Shown: piece after piece, positions 10,665-22,700 of the stretch
How positions within the stretch are numbered: the first letter of the stretch is position 1
Layout: every line of letters begins with the position of its first letter
Assembly: GCA_029582155.1 (NCBI GenBank)
Contig: CM055897.1
Coordinates: forward strand, 17,975,076-18,039,075
DNA: 64,000 nucleotides
Direction of reading: 5' to 3'
Source of the DNA: Panopea generosa
Taxonomy: Eukaryota > Mollusca > Bivalvia > Adapedonta > Hiatellidae
Notes under the pieces: model-generated
Database searches by the model: none
What the model saw: the letters and a program-made list of their open reading frames with translations, nothing else
Told to the model about the DNA's origin: nothing
Made by a program: the position numbers and the translations under genes

Positions 10665-12200
10665 TATTAATTACAATAAACAAATTTTACTTTAAATGCA
10701 TTTCTGAAATTGTAATGATATAAATTGTGTATAGTTGTAACACTCTGTAGTAAAGAGACGCAGGGTTTAAGAACAAATTTAATGATACAAGTAGTGTAGA
10801 GAAGTATCTGTAATTAAAGGCAGTAGATCAAATATTTTTTTAATTTAAGAATTAGTAATCAACAGTTTTGTCCCAGTATAGTTTGCTTTAAGTTCGATTT
10901 ACCTATTGATCCCTTTTCGTCGTAAGAATTCATATTGTTACATGCCAAAACTACATTTAAAAAAGATTTTCCAACCTGACAAACGCATATTTTCCTGCTT
11001 AAAGTTGTATTGCTTTTCGGAACATATACAATGAGTCCTCAATTTCATTTCGTTTAGTCTTAAGGATCATCCACGCTTGCATTTCCAAAAGACAAACTTG
11101 ATGCTTTGTGTAGAAAAAAAAGTATTTTTAGTGTTAGGACTCCGTTTGGATATCATCAATTCGTTTAAATATATATATTTTGTCTCACGTTTTAACGGAT
11201 CTGTGATTCCTCGAATAATTCGAATATAAGTTAATAATGATTATACGATACTTTATATTTATAAAAAAAAGAAATATTTTAGACATTGATTTTGACAATA
11301 TTTTCCTGACATACTGCCTTTTTTTTTTGAATAATACATGTACTTTATTAATTCATATTTGCTTTAGGTATAAATATAACATACACATAATTTTATTATC
11401 CATAAAATATGGCAACTATTCAACTATACCCAACATCAGTTATATAAAAGTAGGGGTGATGTACAAATTAAAAGTCAGTTTCTGATTGCATGTCTGACAT
11501 TTAAATTTTAAGTTGTTACCATTAAACCGACAAATCCATCATGAAATAAATTTTGTAAATGGCAATTTATTCATTTAGTTGTTCCCAGTCAACCTATAAA
11601 TTCATCAAGAAATGAATTTTGTATAAGGCAACTTATTCATTAAGTTGTTCCAATTAAACCGATAAATTCATCAAGAATTAAATTTTGTATATGACAATTT
11701 ATTCATTAAGTTGTTCCCATTAAATTGACAAATTCATCAAAAATTGAATTTTGTAAATGGCAATTTATTCATTAAGTTGTTCCCATTAAACTGACAAATT
11801 CATCAAGAAATAAATTTTGTATATGGCAATTTTTTCAAGAAAACTTCACAGACTTCAATTCTTAAACAACAGCGTTATTACAAATATCGACAATTCTGTT
11901 ATTTTTAACATCCACTATTTGTCAGATTTGATATAGTGATATTTATTGTATGTAATAAGGTTTAGAAGTGTTGTAAATAAATTGATTGATTAATTGGTTA
12001 GTGTGTAGATTGATAGACTGATTGTTGAATATTAAGCGTCATTTTTATGTAATCGAGTACTAAAAGGCGATCAGTTAATCTACCACTCTTTCTTAGGATT
12101 CTGTAATCTAACCAGAACTCGAGCACATCCTTTCCGCAAGTAATTGATAATTTTCTTACTTGAATCAGCGACGAGATATAATTTTGAATGTAACACTCTC
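10665..12200. repeat. Composite dispersed repeat with 66-bp monomers, copy 1
   Basis: Matches 60256-62180 along most of its length, from TATTAATTACAATAAACAAA to GGTAACACTCTCAA-like DNA. It consists of a unique left part, a tandem array of 66-bp units (11510-11840), and a right part (about 12060-12200) that is the reverse complement of the tail of the SINE at 18344-18694. It abuts the 5' end of the CR1-like LINE, so it could be the LINE's 5' UTR. However, the second copy has no LINE beside it, so an independent element is equally possible. Confidence 0.6.
11510..11840. repeat. 66-bp tandem repeat, about 5 copies
   Basis: Units start TTGTTCCCATTAAACCGACA and recur at about 11513, 11578, 11645, 11711 and 11777, a spacing of 66 bases. 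Because 66 is divisible by three, the array reads through as a 22-residue repeat in one frame. That is a by-product of unit length, not evidence of a protein. Confidence 0.8.
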
Positions 12201-13190
12201 AAATTTGTTATAGATTTTAACGGCTTGAGATGTCTTTGATATATCAGAAAAACGTAAAAAATGCATGCCTAAATCTTTTGTTTTGTGGGAGCATGCCCCG
12301 GACACCCATAGCAAAGTTGGGATTGTGCCTCCTGTAAAATCAAACTTTGGCTACGGCCCTGGTGTTACATACATTTTTATTATGTTATTATTCAGTATGC
12401 ATTAGTCGTATCGTTGTTTTAATTGTATAAGATATAGGACCTACAACTATTTATCCAGGTAACTAGGTAGAGCGAGGTAAATATGACCATACTCCTTGTA
12501 GCCTTAACCTTTGTAGATATTAAAATAGACCTAGAAAATAAGTAGCTATATCAAAATATACAAAATATATCCAACCGATTAACTCACCTGATATCTCATA
12601 TGTTAAAGAGCTTAGCCACATTGACGCAAATACATTTGTTTATGCCACACCAGTATCAAGTTTTGTTAGTGATAAAATGGTTGAATGAATCCGAGTAAAA
12701 TCTCCGTCAACTGACATTTTTTTTACATCAAGTTTTGGACTTAGTTGGCAACCCCATTGGTGGCCGTTAATGACTAGTGATTTATATCATACTACTAGGT
12801 CACGGTGGACGCTACAATAGTGTGTTAAAAATGGATGGTTATGTTTTTGAAAGTGTGGGTGCTTGGTCTATCCTATGTGTTGCCATGTTTACTTGATGTA
12901 GATTGTACGTTTAGGCTAGGCCAAGGTGACCAAATGGTAACATATGACAAACCCAACGCCATTCATTTCGGTCAAACGCAAAACCAAAAATAGAACAAAC
13001 GTATAACTGTGGGGACAAACTATTACAAATAATCGTTATCTATAAATACATCGGACTGTTTACAGGGTGTTTAATTTATGACGAGATTGCTTAATCAGCA
13101 AACAGAACACTAAACCTTATAATTTCTAAGTTCAAAGTTCCTGATTCAACCAAAAAATAATTAAACTGAACCAGTAGATCAATTTGTACT
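12201..13190. other. No gene; short dispersed repeats only
   Basis: No reading frame of note. About 12400-12510 (GTATAAGATATAGG to AACTAGGTAGAGCGAGGTAA) matches 19610-19740 next to the second large Gypsy relic. About 12285-12360 (GCATGCCCCGGACACCC to GGCTACGGCCCTG) looks like a fragment of an interspersed repeat. Confidence 0.5.
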
Positions 13191-13194
13191 AGGG

Positions 13195-13510
13195 CGAACC
13201 CGCACAAGGCTGAATTCATATGTACGCATGCGAAAGGTTGTGGGCTCGATTCCCGGCCCGGTCATACCAAATACATGAAAATGGCACTAGAAACATCTTC
13301 ACTTGACGCTCAGCATTTAGAGGATAGTTCTAGGTCTGGTTGGCACGGTGTCAATATAATATGACTGAACCAGGTATTATACTATATGCTTGCCACATGA
13401 TACTCCATTGTGACAGCACTTACTACTACTGTCTCAAGTAGACACCGTCGCAATATGACTGAAAATTTGTTGAAAGTGACACTAAAAACCACAAGCAACA
13501 ACAACAACAT
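13195..13510 (+). repeat. tRNA-derived SINE, plus strand
   Basis: A B-box-like GTTGTGGGCTCGATTCCCGG (about 13236) is followed by GTCATACCA and a body ending in CAAGTAGACACCGTC and a CAACAACAAC-type tail. The same head-body order occurs at 45710-45935, diverged. The A box is weak. Confidence 0.55.
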
Positions 13511-13559
13511 TTACAAGTATTTCTCATTTCGCCAATGAAATATTCTTCTGTGTAAAACT

Positions 13560-13785
13560 TCTTTAAACTTACAGTTGTTGGAATGGGATTAATGCCCTTT
13601 CCAAGCAGTTATTTGAAGAAGATATTCGAAAACTTCAGGTCGAGCAGAAGCAAGACTACATATGTTTGAGTTTAGTTGAAACTTATTTATTTTACTTCGA
13701 TTGTGAAACAACTTACTATACATATTACGCTCGAATTGAACCAATACTATGTATAAGTTGAAAAAATTGTTTTGCTCAAGGACAC
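13560..13785 (-). repeat. Left part of a SINE split by an LTR element
   Basis: Resembles the SINE body at 4800-4940 (TTATTTATTTTACTT, then TTGCTCAAGGACAC). It stops at GACAC (13781-13785). The other part of the same SINE resumes at 15043 with GACACCACAAATAACCATGGCGG, ending near 15125 in tRNA-like head sequence. Confidence 0.6.
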
Positions 13786-15042
13786 TGTTATATTCTTGTG
13801 GTGATATTTCTGGAATTTTTGGATCCGGATATGAATTAGGGTTTACCAGTTTTTTGAAACGAGATGAATTACGCGTTATTTTATGTCCACTGTATGATTT
13901 TGCCGTTACCATGTTACCCGATATATGGCATACAGAATACTTAATGGGATTGTACACGGATGACAGTTTGTTTTCCTTTATTGTCATTTTCACTTCTGCC
14001 ATTGGTGGTTTGTTTTTGGCTTTGCCAACATAAGCTTTCCCATAACAATATTCATCTGAGACACTGATTTCTGAGAAGTAAGTTTTCTACATGCTTTTCT
14101 GAAGTGATTTTTCTTATGACAAAAATTACAAGTTTTTCCAAATGCTGGGCATTTTCCTTCATGGGGGTATTCTCCTCAACAATACCTGCAAGTTTGTCCT
14201 TTCTTCTTTTCTTCGGCAACGTACCTACTCTTCTGTTTCGGTGGGGCTTTCCACTGTGCCTTCTGTTGTCTAGTTTTCACCTTGTTTACTTGGTGTTCAT
14301 TATCACGTTCCATCATAGCAGTTTGGCTATCTGCCAATTTAGTGTTCTCCCCATTGTAATAATATACTGGAGGCTTTTATCTTGTTCTCTCAATGCACGG
14401 CGTCTAAGACGAATCGATTTGCAGCATTGAATTACCTGCGATAATATTTCTTCACGTCTGCAAAGGCACAATCTTTTGACAAATGACTGAGTTATGTGAC
14501 GTACACATCTAGAGTTTGATTATCTTTCTTCTTACAGCCGCGGAAATTGAGCACTTCCATTTGTACATTTTTCTTTGGAGCGAAGTACGACTTCAACACC
14601 TCTTTGGCATCTTTGTATTCGTCTCCCGACTCACCTTTCTCTGCCTCAAAAATGTCGTAGACACGTTCGCCTGCATAATGAAGAAGAAGCGCCCTTTTTC
14701 TTTTATCATCTCCAATCTTAATACCAACAAATAGTTGTCAAATCTTTTGATCCATTTCTCCCATCTCGGGCCAGCGTTTGCTTTACCCGCATCGTAGTCA
14801 AATACGGGAAACACTGGTAAATTCTCCATTACCCCGAAGATCAACACTTTCTCTACCTGTTTGCGTAGTTCACTCGTCGCAAAATGTTATATTCTTGTGG
14901 TGATGGACAACGCATCATGAGTTAAACAATGCCTTTATTACCGACATAATCCTTTGTTATACTGAAACTGATTTTTTTAATATCAAAGAGTAGCAGGAAA
15001 GTGTTAAAATTTAAAGTTGTGAATAAGACTAAGGTCACTACA
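13786..15042 (-). mobile_element. Ty3/Gypsy LTR retrotransposon relic, reduced
   Basis: The element starts TG and ends CA and is flanked by the 5-bp duplication GACAC (13781-13785 and 15043-15047). Minus-strand parts are gag (ENLPVFPVFDYD and PRWEKWIKRFDNYL, about 14590-14840), a cysteine-rich knuckle region (about 14100-14200) and a stretch resembling the integrase C-terminus (ITRNSSRFKKL, near 13850). A 158-bp right LTR spans 14885-15042, and its first 20 bases recur at the left edge (13786-13805). It is broken and much reduced. It inserted into a SINE, so it is younger than that SINE copy. Confidence 0.75.
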
Positions 15043-15125
15043 GACACCACAAATAACCATGGCGGAGTATCAAACCTGCGAGCCTCCGGCCATGGGTCCC
15101 ATGCTGTACCAATGGACCACGCACG
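15043..15125 (-). repeat. Right part of the split SINE, tRNA-like head
   Basis: Continues the SINE body interrupted at 13785, with AACCATGGCGGAGTATCAAACC and GCCATGGGTCCCATGCTGTACC. Read on the minus strand this is a diverged tRNA-like head as at 4950-5030. Confidence 0.55.
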
Positions 15126-15935
15126 TTGTTAAAGATGACCCTTACTTGCAATGATATGAATTTTGACAATATCAATTTTGTTTGCAGTATTCTAATCATC
15201 TAAAGTCCAAATTAACGGTGTGCAACATTTTTTTGCGAGCTCGGACAGTATTTTGTCTTTTTCGGCTGATGCTGCTGTGGTCTTTGATAATTTTTGCGGA
15301 TTATTTTAAAATGGCGGATTAAATCAAAATGAGGTCACTTGATTTATTTGTGACTTACGTCGTTAGATGCTGTGTGGGAATATTATTATAGTTTAACCTG
15401 TTTAAAGACTCAACCTCGGTATAAAAGGGAGGTAATTGCCGGTGGGCGATTTCCCCTGATATTTGAAACAGTTTTCAAGTCAGGGACAGTATTTTTGAAA
15501 ATATAGTTGAAAAACCATTTCATTTTAATTTGACAGTTTTAAGTTTAATACATGTAAAGATGATGCTCTTGTAAATCTGATTTACTTTTCCAATTGATGA
15601 AAATTTGAAATTTTTGGGAGGGGTTAATATTTATGAGATCACATGACCTGTAATGTTAGTCAACATGCTGGCTCAAAAAGCAAAGCACATGGCAAACAGG
15701 ATAATATGTATAGAAGATGGTATACTGGTTATTACTAAAAATCATACTAATTTATCAACTTACTTTTGGTTGAAATGGGAATGGAATTATTCAACCTGTT
15801 TTAGTACTTGTACATATTGATGTAATATCCGATGAAAATAAAACTAAATGTCCCATGTTATTCCATGTGATAAATAAAGTTAATTAACTAATAGTACGAC
15901 TGTGCAAAATATATCACAATATCACATACACTCAA
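15126..15935. other. No gene recognised
   Basis: AT-rich spacer without a meaningful reading frame or obvious repeat. Confidence 0.5.
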
Positions 15936-15939
15936 ACTT

Positions 15940-16416
15940 TTACCAACAATGACCTATGTAAGGTACCCAAGACGGATTTGGATACCTTGACCTGACCAAG
16001 TTCAAAACATAATCTCTCTTTTATAGTGTATAACTGTTTCATCAACATGTTGTCTCCTCATCAGTTTTGCTTTTTTCTTTAGATAGTTTTCATTCCTCCA
16101 GGCATCCCTTCTTTCCAACATGGTCCAAAACTTTTCATATCTAATTCGCCTAGCAACATTAGCATTGTTATGTGGTCTTGACCCTTTCCCAAGCCAACTG
16201 TTCATGCGTTGTTACACAAGGAGAACAAAAGCATTCTGGACAACAATCATCATTTGCAGTCAATATTGTTGTTGTTGATGATGATGATGATGATGATGTT
16301 GATGGTGTAGGTGGTGTTGGTGGTGATGATGATGACGATAATGATGGTGGTTGTGGTGGTGGTAGCGACAGTGGTTGTGATGTTATTATATCATCACCTT
16401 TAGGTTGACATTCCAA
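15940..16416 (-). pseudogene. Pseudogene related to the P2X7 C-terminal (cytoplasmic, Cys-rich) domain family
   Basis: Minus-strand pieces lie in order in changing frames. A Pro/Ser-rich start leads into CCPECFCSPCVTTHEQ (about 16190-16416). Next comes NSWLGKGSRPHNN ... YEKFWTML ... DAWRNENYL ... YKREIM (16005-16205). Last is VLNLVRSRYPNP ... PYIGHCW and a stop (15940-16008). From memory this follows molluscan uncharacterised proteins annotated with a P2X purinoceptor 7 intracellular-type domain, in which REIMPDCVL-x-VR-x-x-YPNP-x-x-x-YMGH-x-W is typical. At least two breaks are visible: a frameshift after THEQ and the loss of about 10 bases (the PDC part) before VLNL. No receptor transmembrane part is seen. 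The family call is from memory only. Confidence 0.55.
16277..16400. repeat. GAT/GGT trinucleotide-rich microsatellite
   Basis: Imperfect runs of GATGATGAT and GGTGGTG trinucleotides. They account for the Ser/Pro-rich stretch on one strand and the Asp/Gly-rich stretch on the other. Confidence 0.8.
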
Positions 16417-17230
16417 TGGTGGTTTGTTTCCTTCAATCTCATTCTCATTGCAAACTGTTTAATATATCACATTAAAATCCCAATTATAATGATTGAAAAG
16501 AGATTCAATGATAAGTTTTTGTTCATCTGTTACAACTATTGATAATATATACTTTGGTAAATCCATAACAATGGCACAACACACTGATACGTTTATTTTC
16601 CCAACCTTACATTCCTGGACAATGCCGTAAAATATTTGGTATGTACCAATAAATATTGGTGAGAAAGTTGTATTATTGAAATTTAATATTAAAACATTTC
16701 ATGAACTTCCTTTTTAACAAAACAATCAATTTAAGTCTTTTAACACTTTATCACTATAAAAGTACATGGTATCAAAGCTTAATTTAATCTAATAACTTAT
16801 CAAAATAATCAGCGTTTCCTTTACTAAAATGAAACTGCCCAACATTGTAAAATGATCCAAATGAGAACAATATCTAATACAATTTAATGATTATTAGGTA
16901 TAACACATCAATACACACACTAGCTGAATTATCAATACACACACTAGCTGAATTATCAATACACACACTAGCTGAATTATAGGTGTAAATTTGTAGACTT
17001 AGAAATATCACCAAAATGGCATCTACTATACGGTAGGGTCAAAAAAGGAATAAGTATTATAAGGACAATCATAAGCTGTAAAAAAAAAGAAATATTGAAC
17101 GAAAAACAAAACGCATAGAAGGGAAAATTGGATTTATGTGTGAAAGGGAGAAGAAAAGCAAGAAATAATGAATTTAGTTAAAGAAATAAAGACAAGTTTA
17201 GGAGATGTTAATGTGAATAATGTCACCTCA
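16417..17230. other. No gene; includes a short 24-bp triplet repeat
   Basis: AT-rich DNA. Three copies of a 24-bp unit (ATCAATACACACACTAGCTG plus four bases) lie at about 16908-16980. Nothing else is recognised. Confidence 0.6.
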
Positions 17231-17272
17231 AAGAATTTCCTACTGGAGTAACTTAGGTCCTACAAGAGTATA

Positions 17273-17470
17273 ATGGAGGCAAAATGTAATGCTACTGATT
17301 CTCCATTAAGAAATGATCCATTCCATGACCCAGTATTTCAGTGTGTCAATGAACAAGAATACGGTAAAGACCAGTTGTTTTGGACAACATCCATGTCTGT
17401 TGAAAACATTGTCTGTCGAATTGGTGACCATAAAAAGCCAATGCATTTATCATCATCAAAATTGGGATGA
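17273..17470 (+). CDS. Unrecognised short reading frame, 65 aa
   Basis: The frame has a balanced amino-acid composition (CNATDSPLRNDPFHDPVFQC, then LFWTTSMSVENIVCRIGDH) that looks more protein-like than the AT-rich frames around it. I do not recognise a family. It has no clear splice-site partners and could be an exon or a transposon remnant. Confidence 0.2.
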   Translation: MEAKCNATDSPLRNDPFHDPVFQCVNEQEYGKDQLFWTTSMSVENIVCRIGDHKKPMHLSSSKLG

Positions 17471-17984
17471 TGATATTTACTTGTTCGAATGAACACAGTG
17501 CATCATGGAGTAGCTCACCTTACTTAGGACAAAAATACTGAGTAAATCAAAGACTCTTACATGGATATTTCACATCAGGAATATTACCAAATCAATATGA
17601 GAAGTTCTGTTTAGCTACAGGCGTTTATTCTTTAAACTCCGTAATCTTCCGGAACAAAGCCTCGGAAACAAGATCGGGAACGAGTCTTTACGATGTTATT
17701 CGATGATTGATCGGAAACCCGAAAGCGGTTCGTTGAAAATGGCAAATGTAAACAAAAACAAAAACGTGACTTCAGATACCCGATATTTGTAATAAAGAGG
17801 TTATGCAATTAAACACTTTAGACGCGTATATCTCTAAGTTATAAGTGTATCTTCATGCTGGGCGTGTGTATTTAGGACAGGGAATTGACGGTATTATGCC
17901 AATATAATCCCTTTAAGGAATCATTTAATGTAAAACACCAGATTTGTTTCTTATAAATACTGAATATACCAATATGGTCGACTG

Positions 17985-18612
17985 CCGAAGTTTTATTTAA
18001 TGTGCATGTGTGGAAAGATATTGTTACTTGTTTATGTTGGATAACGCCCTTGGATAATAAGGTTACGATTAAGCTTGCTGGTGAGTGTCTTTTAGATAAC
18101 TTTATTTTCATATTATTTTTCATGAAATGATGTATATATTATATATTTCTACTAACTGTGATTAGTGTTAAAAGAATATGGAACCAATTATGGCTGTGGG
18201 AATTCCGATATAGGTCCTCGTGATCACAATTTATTTATTCTACTCTTTCATCATTATTTTAGTCATTGAAATTAATTATTATATGTGAATTAAACACCAT
18301 TTAGTTGTAGATGTGATCATCTTTTACGTGTTTCGTAATTTAGTGCCGGGCCCGATTAGCTCAGTCGATTACGCGTCTGACTACCAGTCCAGGGGTCGTG
18401 AGTTCGAATCCCCCGCCCGGCAACAGTCTCCGTGATGATTGATATACGACATTATGTCTCATTATCATTCGTCTCTCACCACTGATTCAAGTGGGAAAGT
18501 TATCAGTTACTTGCAGAGATGGGGTGTGCTCGTGTACTGGTTAATCCAAGGAAACAGTGGTTATGTTAACTGATCGTCTGTTAGCCCTCGATGGCATAAA
18601 AATGACGCTAAA

Positions 18613-18668
<56 letters not shown>

Positions 18669-18800
18669 TCAATCAATCAATCAATCAATCAATCGTAATT
18701 TAGTTTGCACGCTTTTTACTGACAATTCAAACTATTTTACATACATAAACTGATAGCTTTATGTGGGTACGATCCAGTCAAGGGTTCATGACTACTCACA
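17985..18800. repeat. Dispersed repeat, copy 1, carrying a SINE insertion
   Basis: 17985-18343 resembles about 24040-24390 (shared ATAACGCCCTTGGATAAT and GGTGAGTGTCT, later TAGTTGTAG and TTCGTAATTTA), and 18704-18800 weakly continues the match. A complete SINE interrupts this copy at 18344. No coding frame. Confidence 0.5.
18344..18694 (+). repeat. Complete tRNA-derived SINE with target-site duplication
   Basis: Flanked on both sides by GTAATTTAG (18335-18343 and 18695-18703; CGTAATTTAG counting the shared C). The head is tRNA-like: GCCGGGC pairs with GCCCGGC at the 3' side of the head, with A box TTAGCTCAGTCG and B box GAGTTCGAATCCC. The body contains GTGGGAAAGTTATCAGTTAC and GTGCTCGTGTACTGGTTAA, a conserved-looking central domain of the kind found in bivalve SINEs (V- or Meta-type, from memory). 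The tail is a long (CAAT)n run. RNA polymerase III boxes and the intact duplication mark a recent insertion. Confidence 0.85.
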
Positions 18801-18892
18801 TACTTTATAAAGGACAGACATAAACCTGTTGGATCATGAAGATACAGTGAAATAATATGTATTTATTAATGATTAGATATATAGTTGTATCC

Positions 18893-18947
<55 letters not shown>
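18893..18947. repeat. (GACA)n microsatellite
   Basis: About 13 perfect copies of GACA/CAGA. Confidence 0.95.
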
Positions 18948-19740
18948 GAGCGGCAAGAAGATAAATGTTCATGATTAGATATATAGTTGTATCTAGACAG
19001 AAAGACAAAAATAATTTAAAAATGGTTTCACCCGTCTCACTCCTTAACTCTAAGATCTGCATATATAGCTACTGAACAAAAAATCCATTCGTTTTAACTA
19101 TATTAGCTATTCGTGAGCATATCCATTGAATTTGCATTTACAACATTCAATATATTATGCTTAAGATCTGACAGCCATTCAGTATACCTGAATGTAATTA
19201 TGTGCACCACTACTTCAATATAATACAGGTATGCAATGACACGTTATTTAATACCAAAACGTATAGTAATGTTTTCTTTAACACGCAAATGTTAAATAGA
19301 TGTTTACTATTTCGCGACGTTTGGCCTGTCATATCATTTACCACTTTATTCAATAACATTATTGCACAGGCAGTTTTCTAGGTGAATGGGTACATGTTTA
19401 TTATTAATTTAAGTTTGGACGAAATGAAAAAGTTGGTATTATTATAAATAACAATGTATTTTCGATTGGAATTAAACAAAGCTATACAGATCTATTACAG
19501 TCTTCACCAAACCTGCCAAGGATTTGGTATATATGAAGAAAATGATAATAGCAAAAAAAACAACAAAAAAAAAATAAATTTTATTATAGGTTTACAAAGT
19601 CGACTACTAGTTTTATGTTATCATTTAATATACACTAGTCGTAAAGTTGTTTAAATTGTGTAAGATATATAGGTATCACTGTCGTACATCGATACTGCAG
19701 GCAACTAGGTAGAGCGATGTAAATACGACCATAGTCTTTG
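18948..19740. other. No gene; AT-rich, with a short dispersed repeat at the right end
   Basis: Nothing coding. 19610-19740 matches 12400-12510 (GTGTAAGATATA ... AACTAGGTAGAGCGATGTAA) and directly abuts the pol end of the next LTR relic. Confidence 0.5.
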
Positions 19741-19744
19741 TAGC

Positions 19745-22700
19745 CTAAACTTAGTGCGGAGCCTTTCTTTCGCATGTTGGATACCGCCTCTCTAATTGTG
19801 GTATTCCAGCATGAATAGGTGTTTGCTGTATACTACTCTCAGAAGACAATATTGTGGCATTGTTATTCAATTTTGGCGTTCGATCTGTCCTACCATATTC
19901 TTCAGTTTTGTTTTTATTTAAGTCAATGTTCAGTTTACTGGTTGGAGCACTATTAGATTTAGGTGTACCCACACTACTTAATCCAAGTTTTGGCTCTGCG
20001 GCAATATAATGTGAGTATGAATCTAATTTGGGTATTCCTGTCTTTTCTTGTTCATTGTGTGCAGATAATGAATGATTTTGTATCAGGTAATCCACATGGC
20101 AATATCTATTCCTGTTCTCAACTTTGACCAAGTATGTTAATGGTCCTTTGATTATATGAATGAACCCAGGAACCCATTTCCACTTTTTTCTTCCTTTCAA
20201 TGTGGTTTTAACTTTGTCATTGATTTGTAAGGTTTTATTCTTATTCTACTTTTGTCCTGAGAAATTTTCATTTTCTCCTGTTTTTCTTCCATGCGTTTTT
20301 CTTTATCTGGCCTGAGTAAAGATAATTTAGTTCTTAACTGTCTCTTTACAAACAACCTCGTTACAAACAACTCGGCAGGTGATACTCCGTTGTATGCGGT
20401 GTTGTTCGATATTTGAGTAGAAATCGAGCCAAGTGATGTTGTAAAGTGAACTTGTAAGATTCTAACACTTGGGAATTTAAAGACCTTTTCAACACTTGAA
20501 CGCTTCTCTCAGCTAGGCCGTTGGAAGCTAGGTGACAGGCTTGAGCTAGGATATGTCTTATCCCATTTTGTGCCATGAAAGATTCTAACTCGGCAGATGT
20601 CAATTTCCGTCCATTATCCGAAACACAACACTCAGGCAAACCCGTAGATGCAAAAAAAAGTCTCAACTTTTCAATTGTGTTGAGACTTGTTGAATACTAC
20701 ATTGGTATTACTTTAATCCATTTTGGAAAGCTATCAATCACTACTAAGAACGATTGATCCTTGAAATCCGCATAATTTATATGAATTCTCTGCCATGGAC
20801 GTGTAGCCCATTTCCATGGATGTAATGACGCTAATGGTGGTGATTTTTGCGTTAATTGACCTATTGCACATGCTTTTACTGTATGCTCTATATCATTGTC
20901 TAATCTCGGCCACCATAAATAACTTTGTGCAAGGTTTTTCATGCGCGTCATATATCAGTCTCTCACGATATTTCAGTTGTATGATGACCCTTAATCCCCA
21001 TAATATAACACATTGATCCACACTTAGCTAATGTTAACAGTTAAAGTATGGTGTCAAATTTGGGACTTCTAAATAATTTTGCCATCAATTGAGCGTATAT
21101 TCATACACTTTACTTAATATTTGTCTTTTCCCGTAGTCTCCGCTATGGCTTTGTTGGCAATTGGAATTTCGTCTATGTACGAAACCATTTTACCGTCGTA
21201 ATCGGTATTGTTATTTTCTCCTGTAACAGGCAATTTAGACAAAGCGTCGCAGTTGGCATGATCTTCAGATTTCCGGTAAATAAAGTCATTGATATGCCGA
21301 CAATATGATCGACCAACGTTACAGTCTTGCTGCGCCAATGTCGGCACGCCTTTCTTTGGTCCGAAGATTGTTGTTAAGGCTTTATGATCCATCATTAAGG
21401 TGAACTGTCTCCCATATAGATATTTATGGAACTTATTTTACTCCATATACAATGCTGAGGGCTTCACGTTCCAGTTGCGAATAGTTTTCAGCATTACTAA
21501 ATGTCCTTGATGCGAACGCAATTGGTCTCTCGGTTCCATTTGACATTTCATGCAATATGACACAGCCTAATATGATCTAGCATCACATGCTAACCTTACA
21601 GGCTTTTTCAATTTATAATAAACTAGTTAATCGCTATTTATTACTAGCTTTCTGCTCTGTTTGAAAAAATGTTCTCATTCTTGAGTCCAAGACCAGTTTG
21701 ATCCTTTTTTCAGCAGTTCGTGCAAACGGATGCAACACTGTTGATAGATTTTCCAAGAATGCACCATAGTAGTTAATCACTCCTAAATATGAACTTAACC
21801 CACTAACATTTGTTGGACTTGGCGCGTTTGCCACTGCATTGATTTTCTCATCGGTCGCGTGCAAACCGTCCTCAACTATCATATGTCCCATGTATATTAC
21901 TTTATCACTTAGAAACGTGTACTTATCTTCTCTTAATTGGATATTATGCTTATCTTATCTGCGAAACACCTCCCGGAGTGTTGATAAGTGTGTCCGATTA
22001 TCTGGCGCTGTTTTTATAATATCAGAATATCATCAATCCTGCACATAACATTGGGTAATTCTGTAAGAATTCGGTCGATGACCGATTGAAATATTGCTGG
22101 CGCGGAGCTTACCCCGTAAGCTAATCTATTATATCAATACAACCCCTGGTGTGTATTGATTGTCAAATATTCCTCTGAACCTGTCTTTAGTTCGAGGTGG
22201 ATATAGGCCTGTGCTCAATCCAACTTTTTTAAATTTCCTGCCCATGGCAAGTGTTGCAAACATATCTTCCGTTTTAGGTAACGGAAATTGTTCCTCGTGC
22301 ATACAACGACTTACTGTTACTTTATAGTCCCCACATATACGCAAACTTTGGTCGTTTTTGGGAACAACCACGATGGGTGAAGCCCATTGGCTGGTCTTAA
22401 AAGGGTAAATTATGCCTTGTTCTTGCAACTTACTTAAATCCGTCACAAGATTTTCTTTTAAAGCATACGGCACTGGTCTTGCTTTGCAATATATTGGCTG
22501 GGCGTCGTCGTTAACTCTAATATTTGCTTTGAACAAGTGCTTTAACTCTTCTTTAGCTCCTCCAGATCATTATTTTCTTTTAACTGCAAAAATGGTACTC
22601 GAATTTAATGTAATATTGTGTAACCAGTCTCTGCCCAGAAGATCTGGTCTGTTTCCTTTAGCTATTATTAATTTTAACCTTGTGATTGGTTGATTTTCAT

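Noticed and set aside
13589-14002. A separate 137-codon host protein on the minus strand
   Set aside because: It lies inside the LTR relic and its recognisable part resembles an integrase C-terminus; the rest runs into SINE sequence.
18345-18423. Functional tRNA gene
   Set aside because: The T arm and anticodon arm pair poorly, and the sequence continues into a SINE body and tail flanked by a target duplication.
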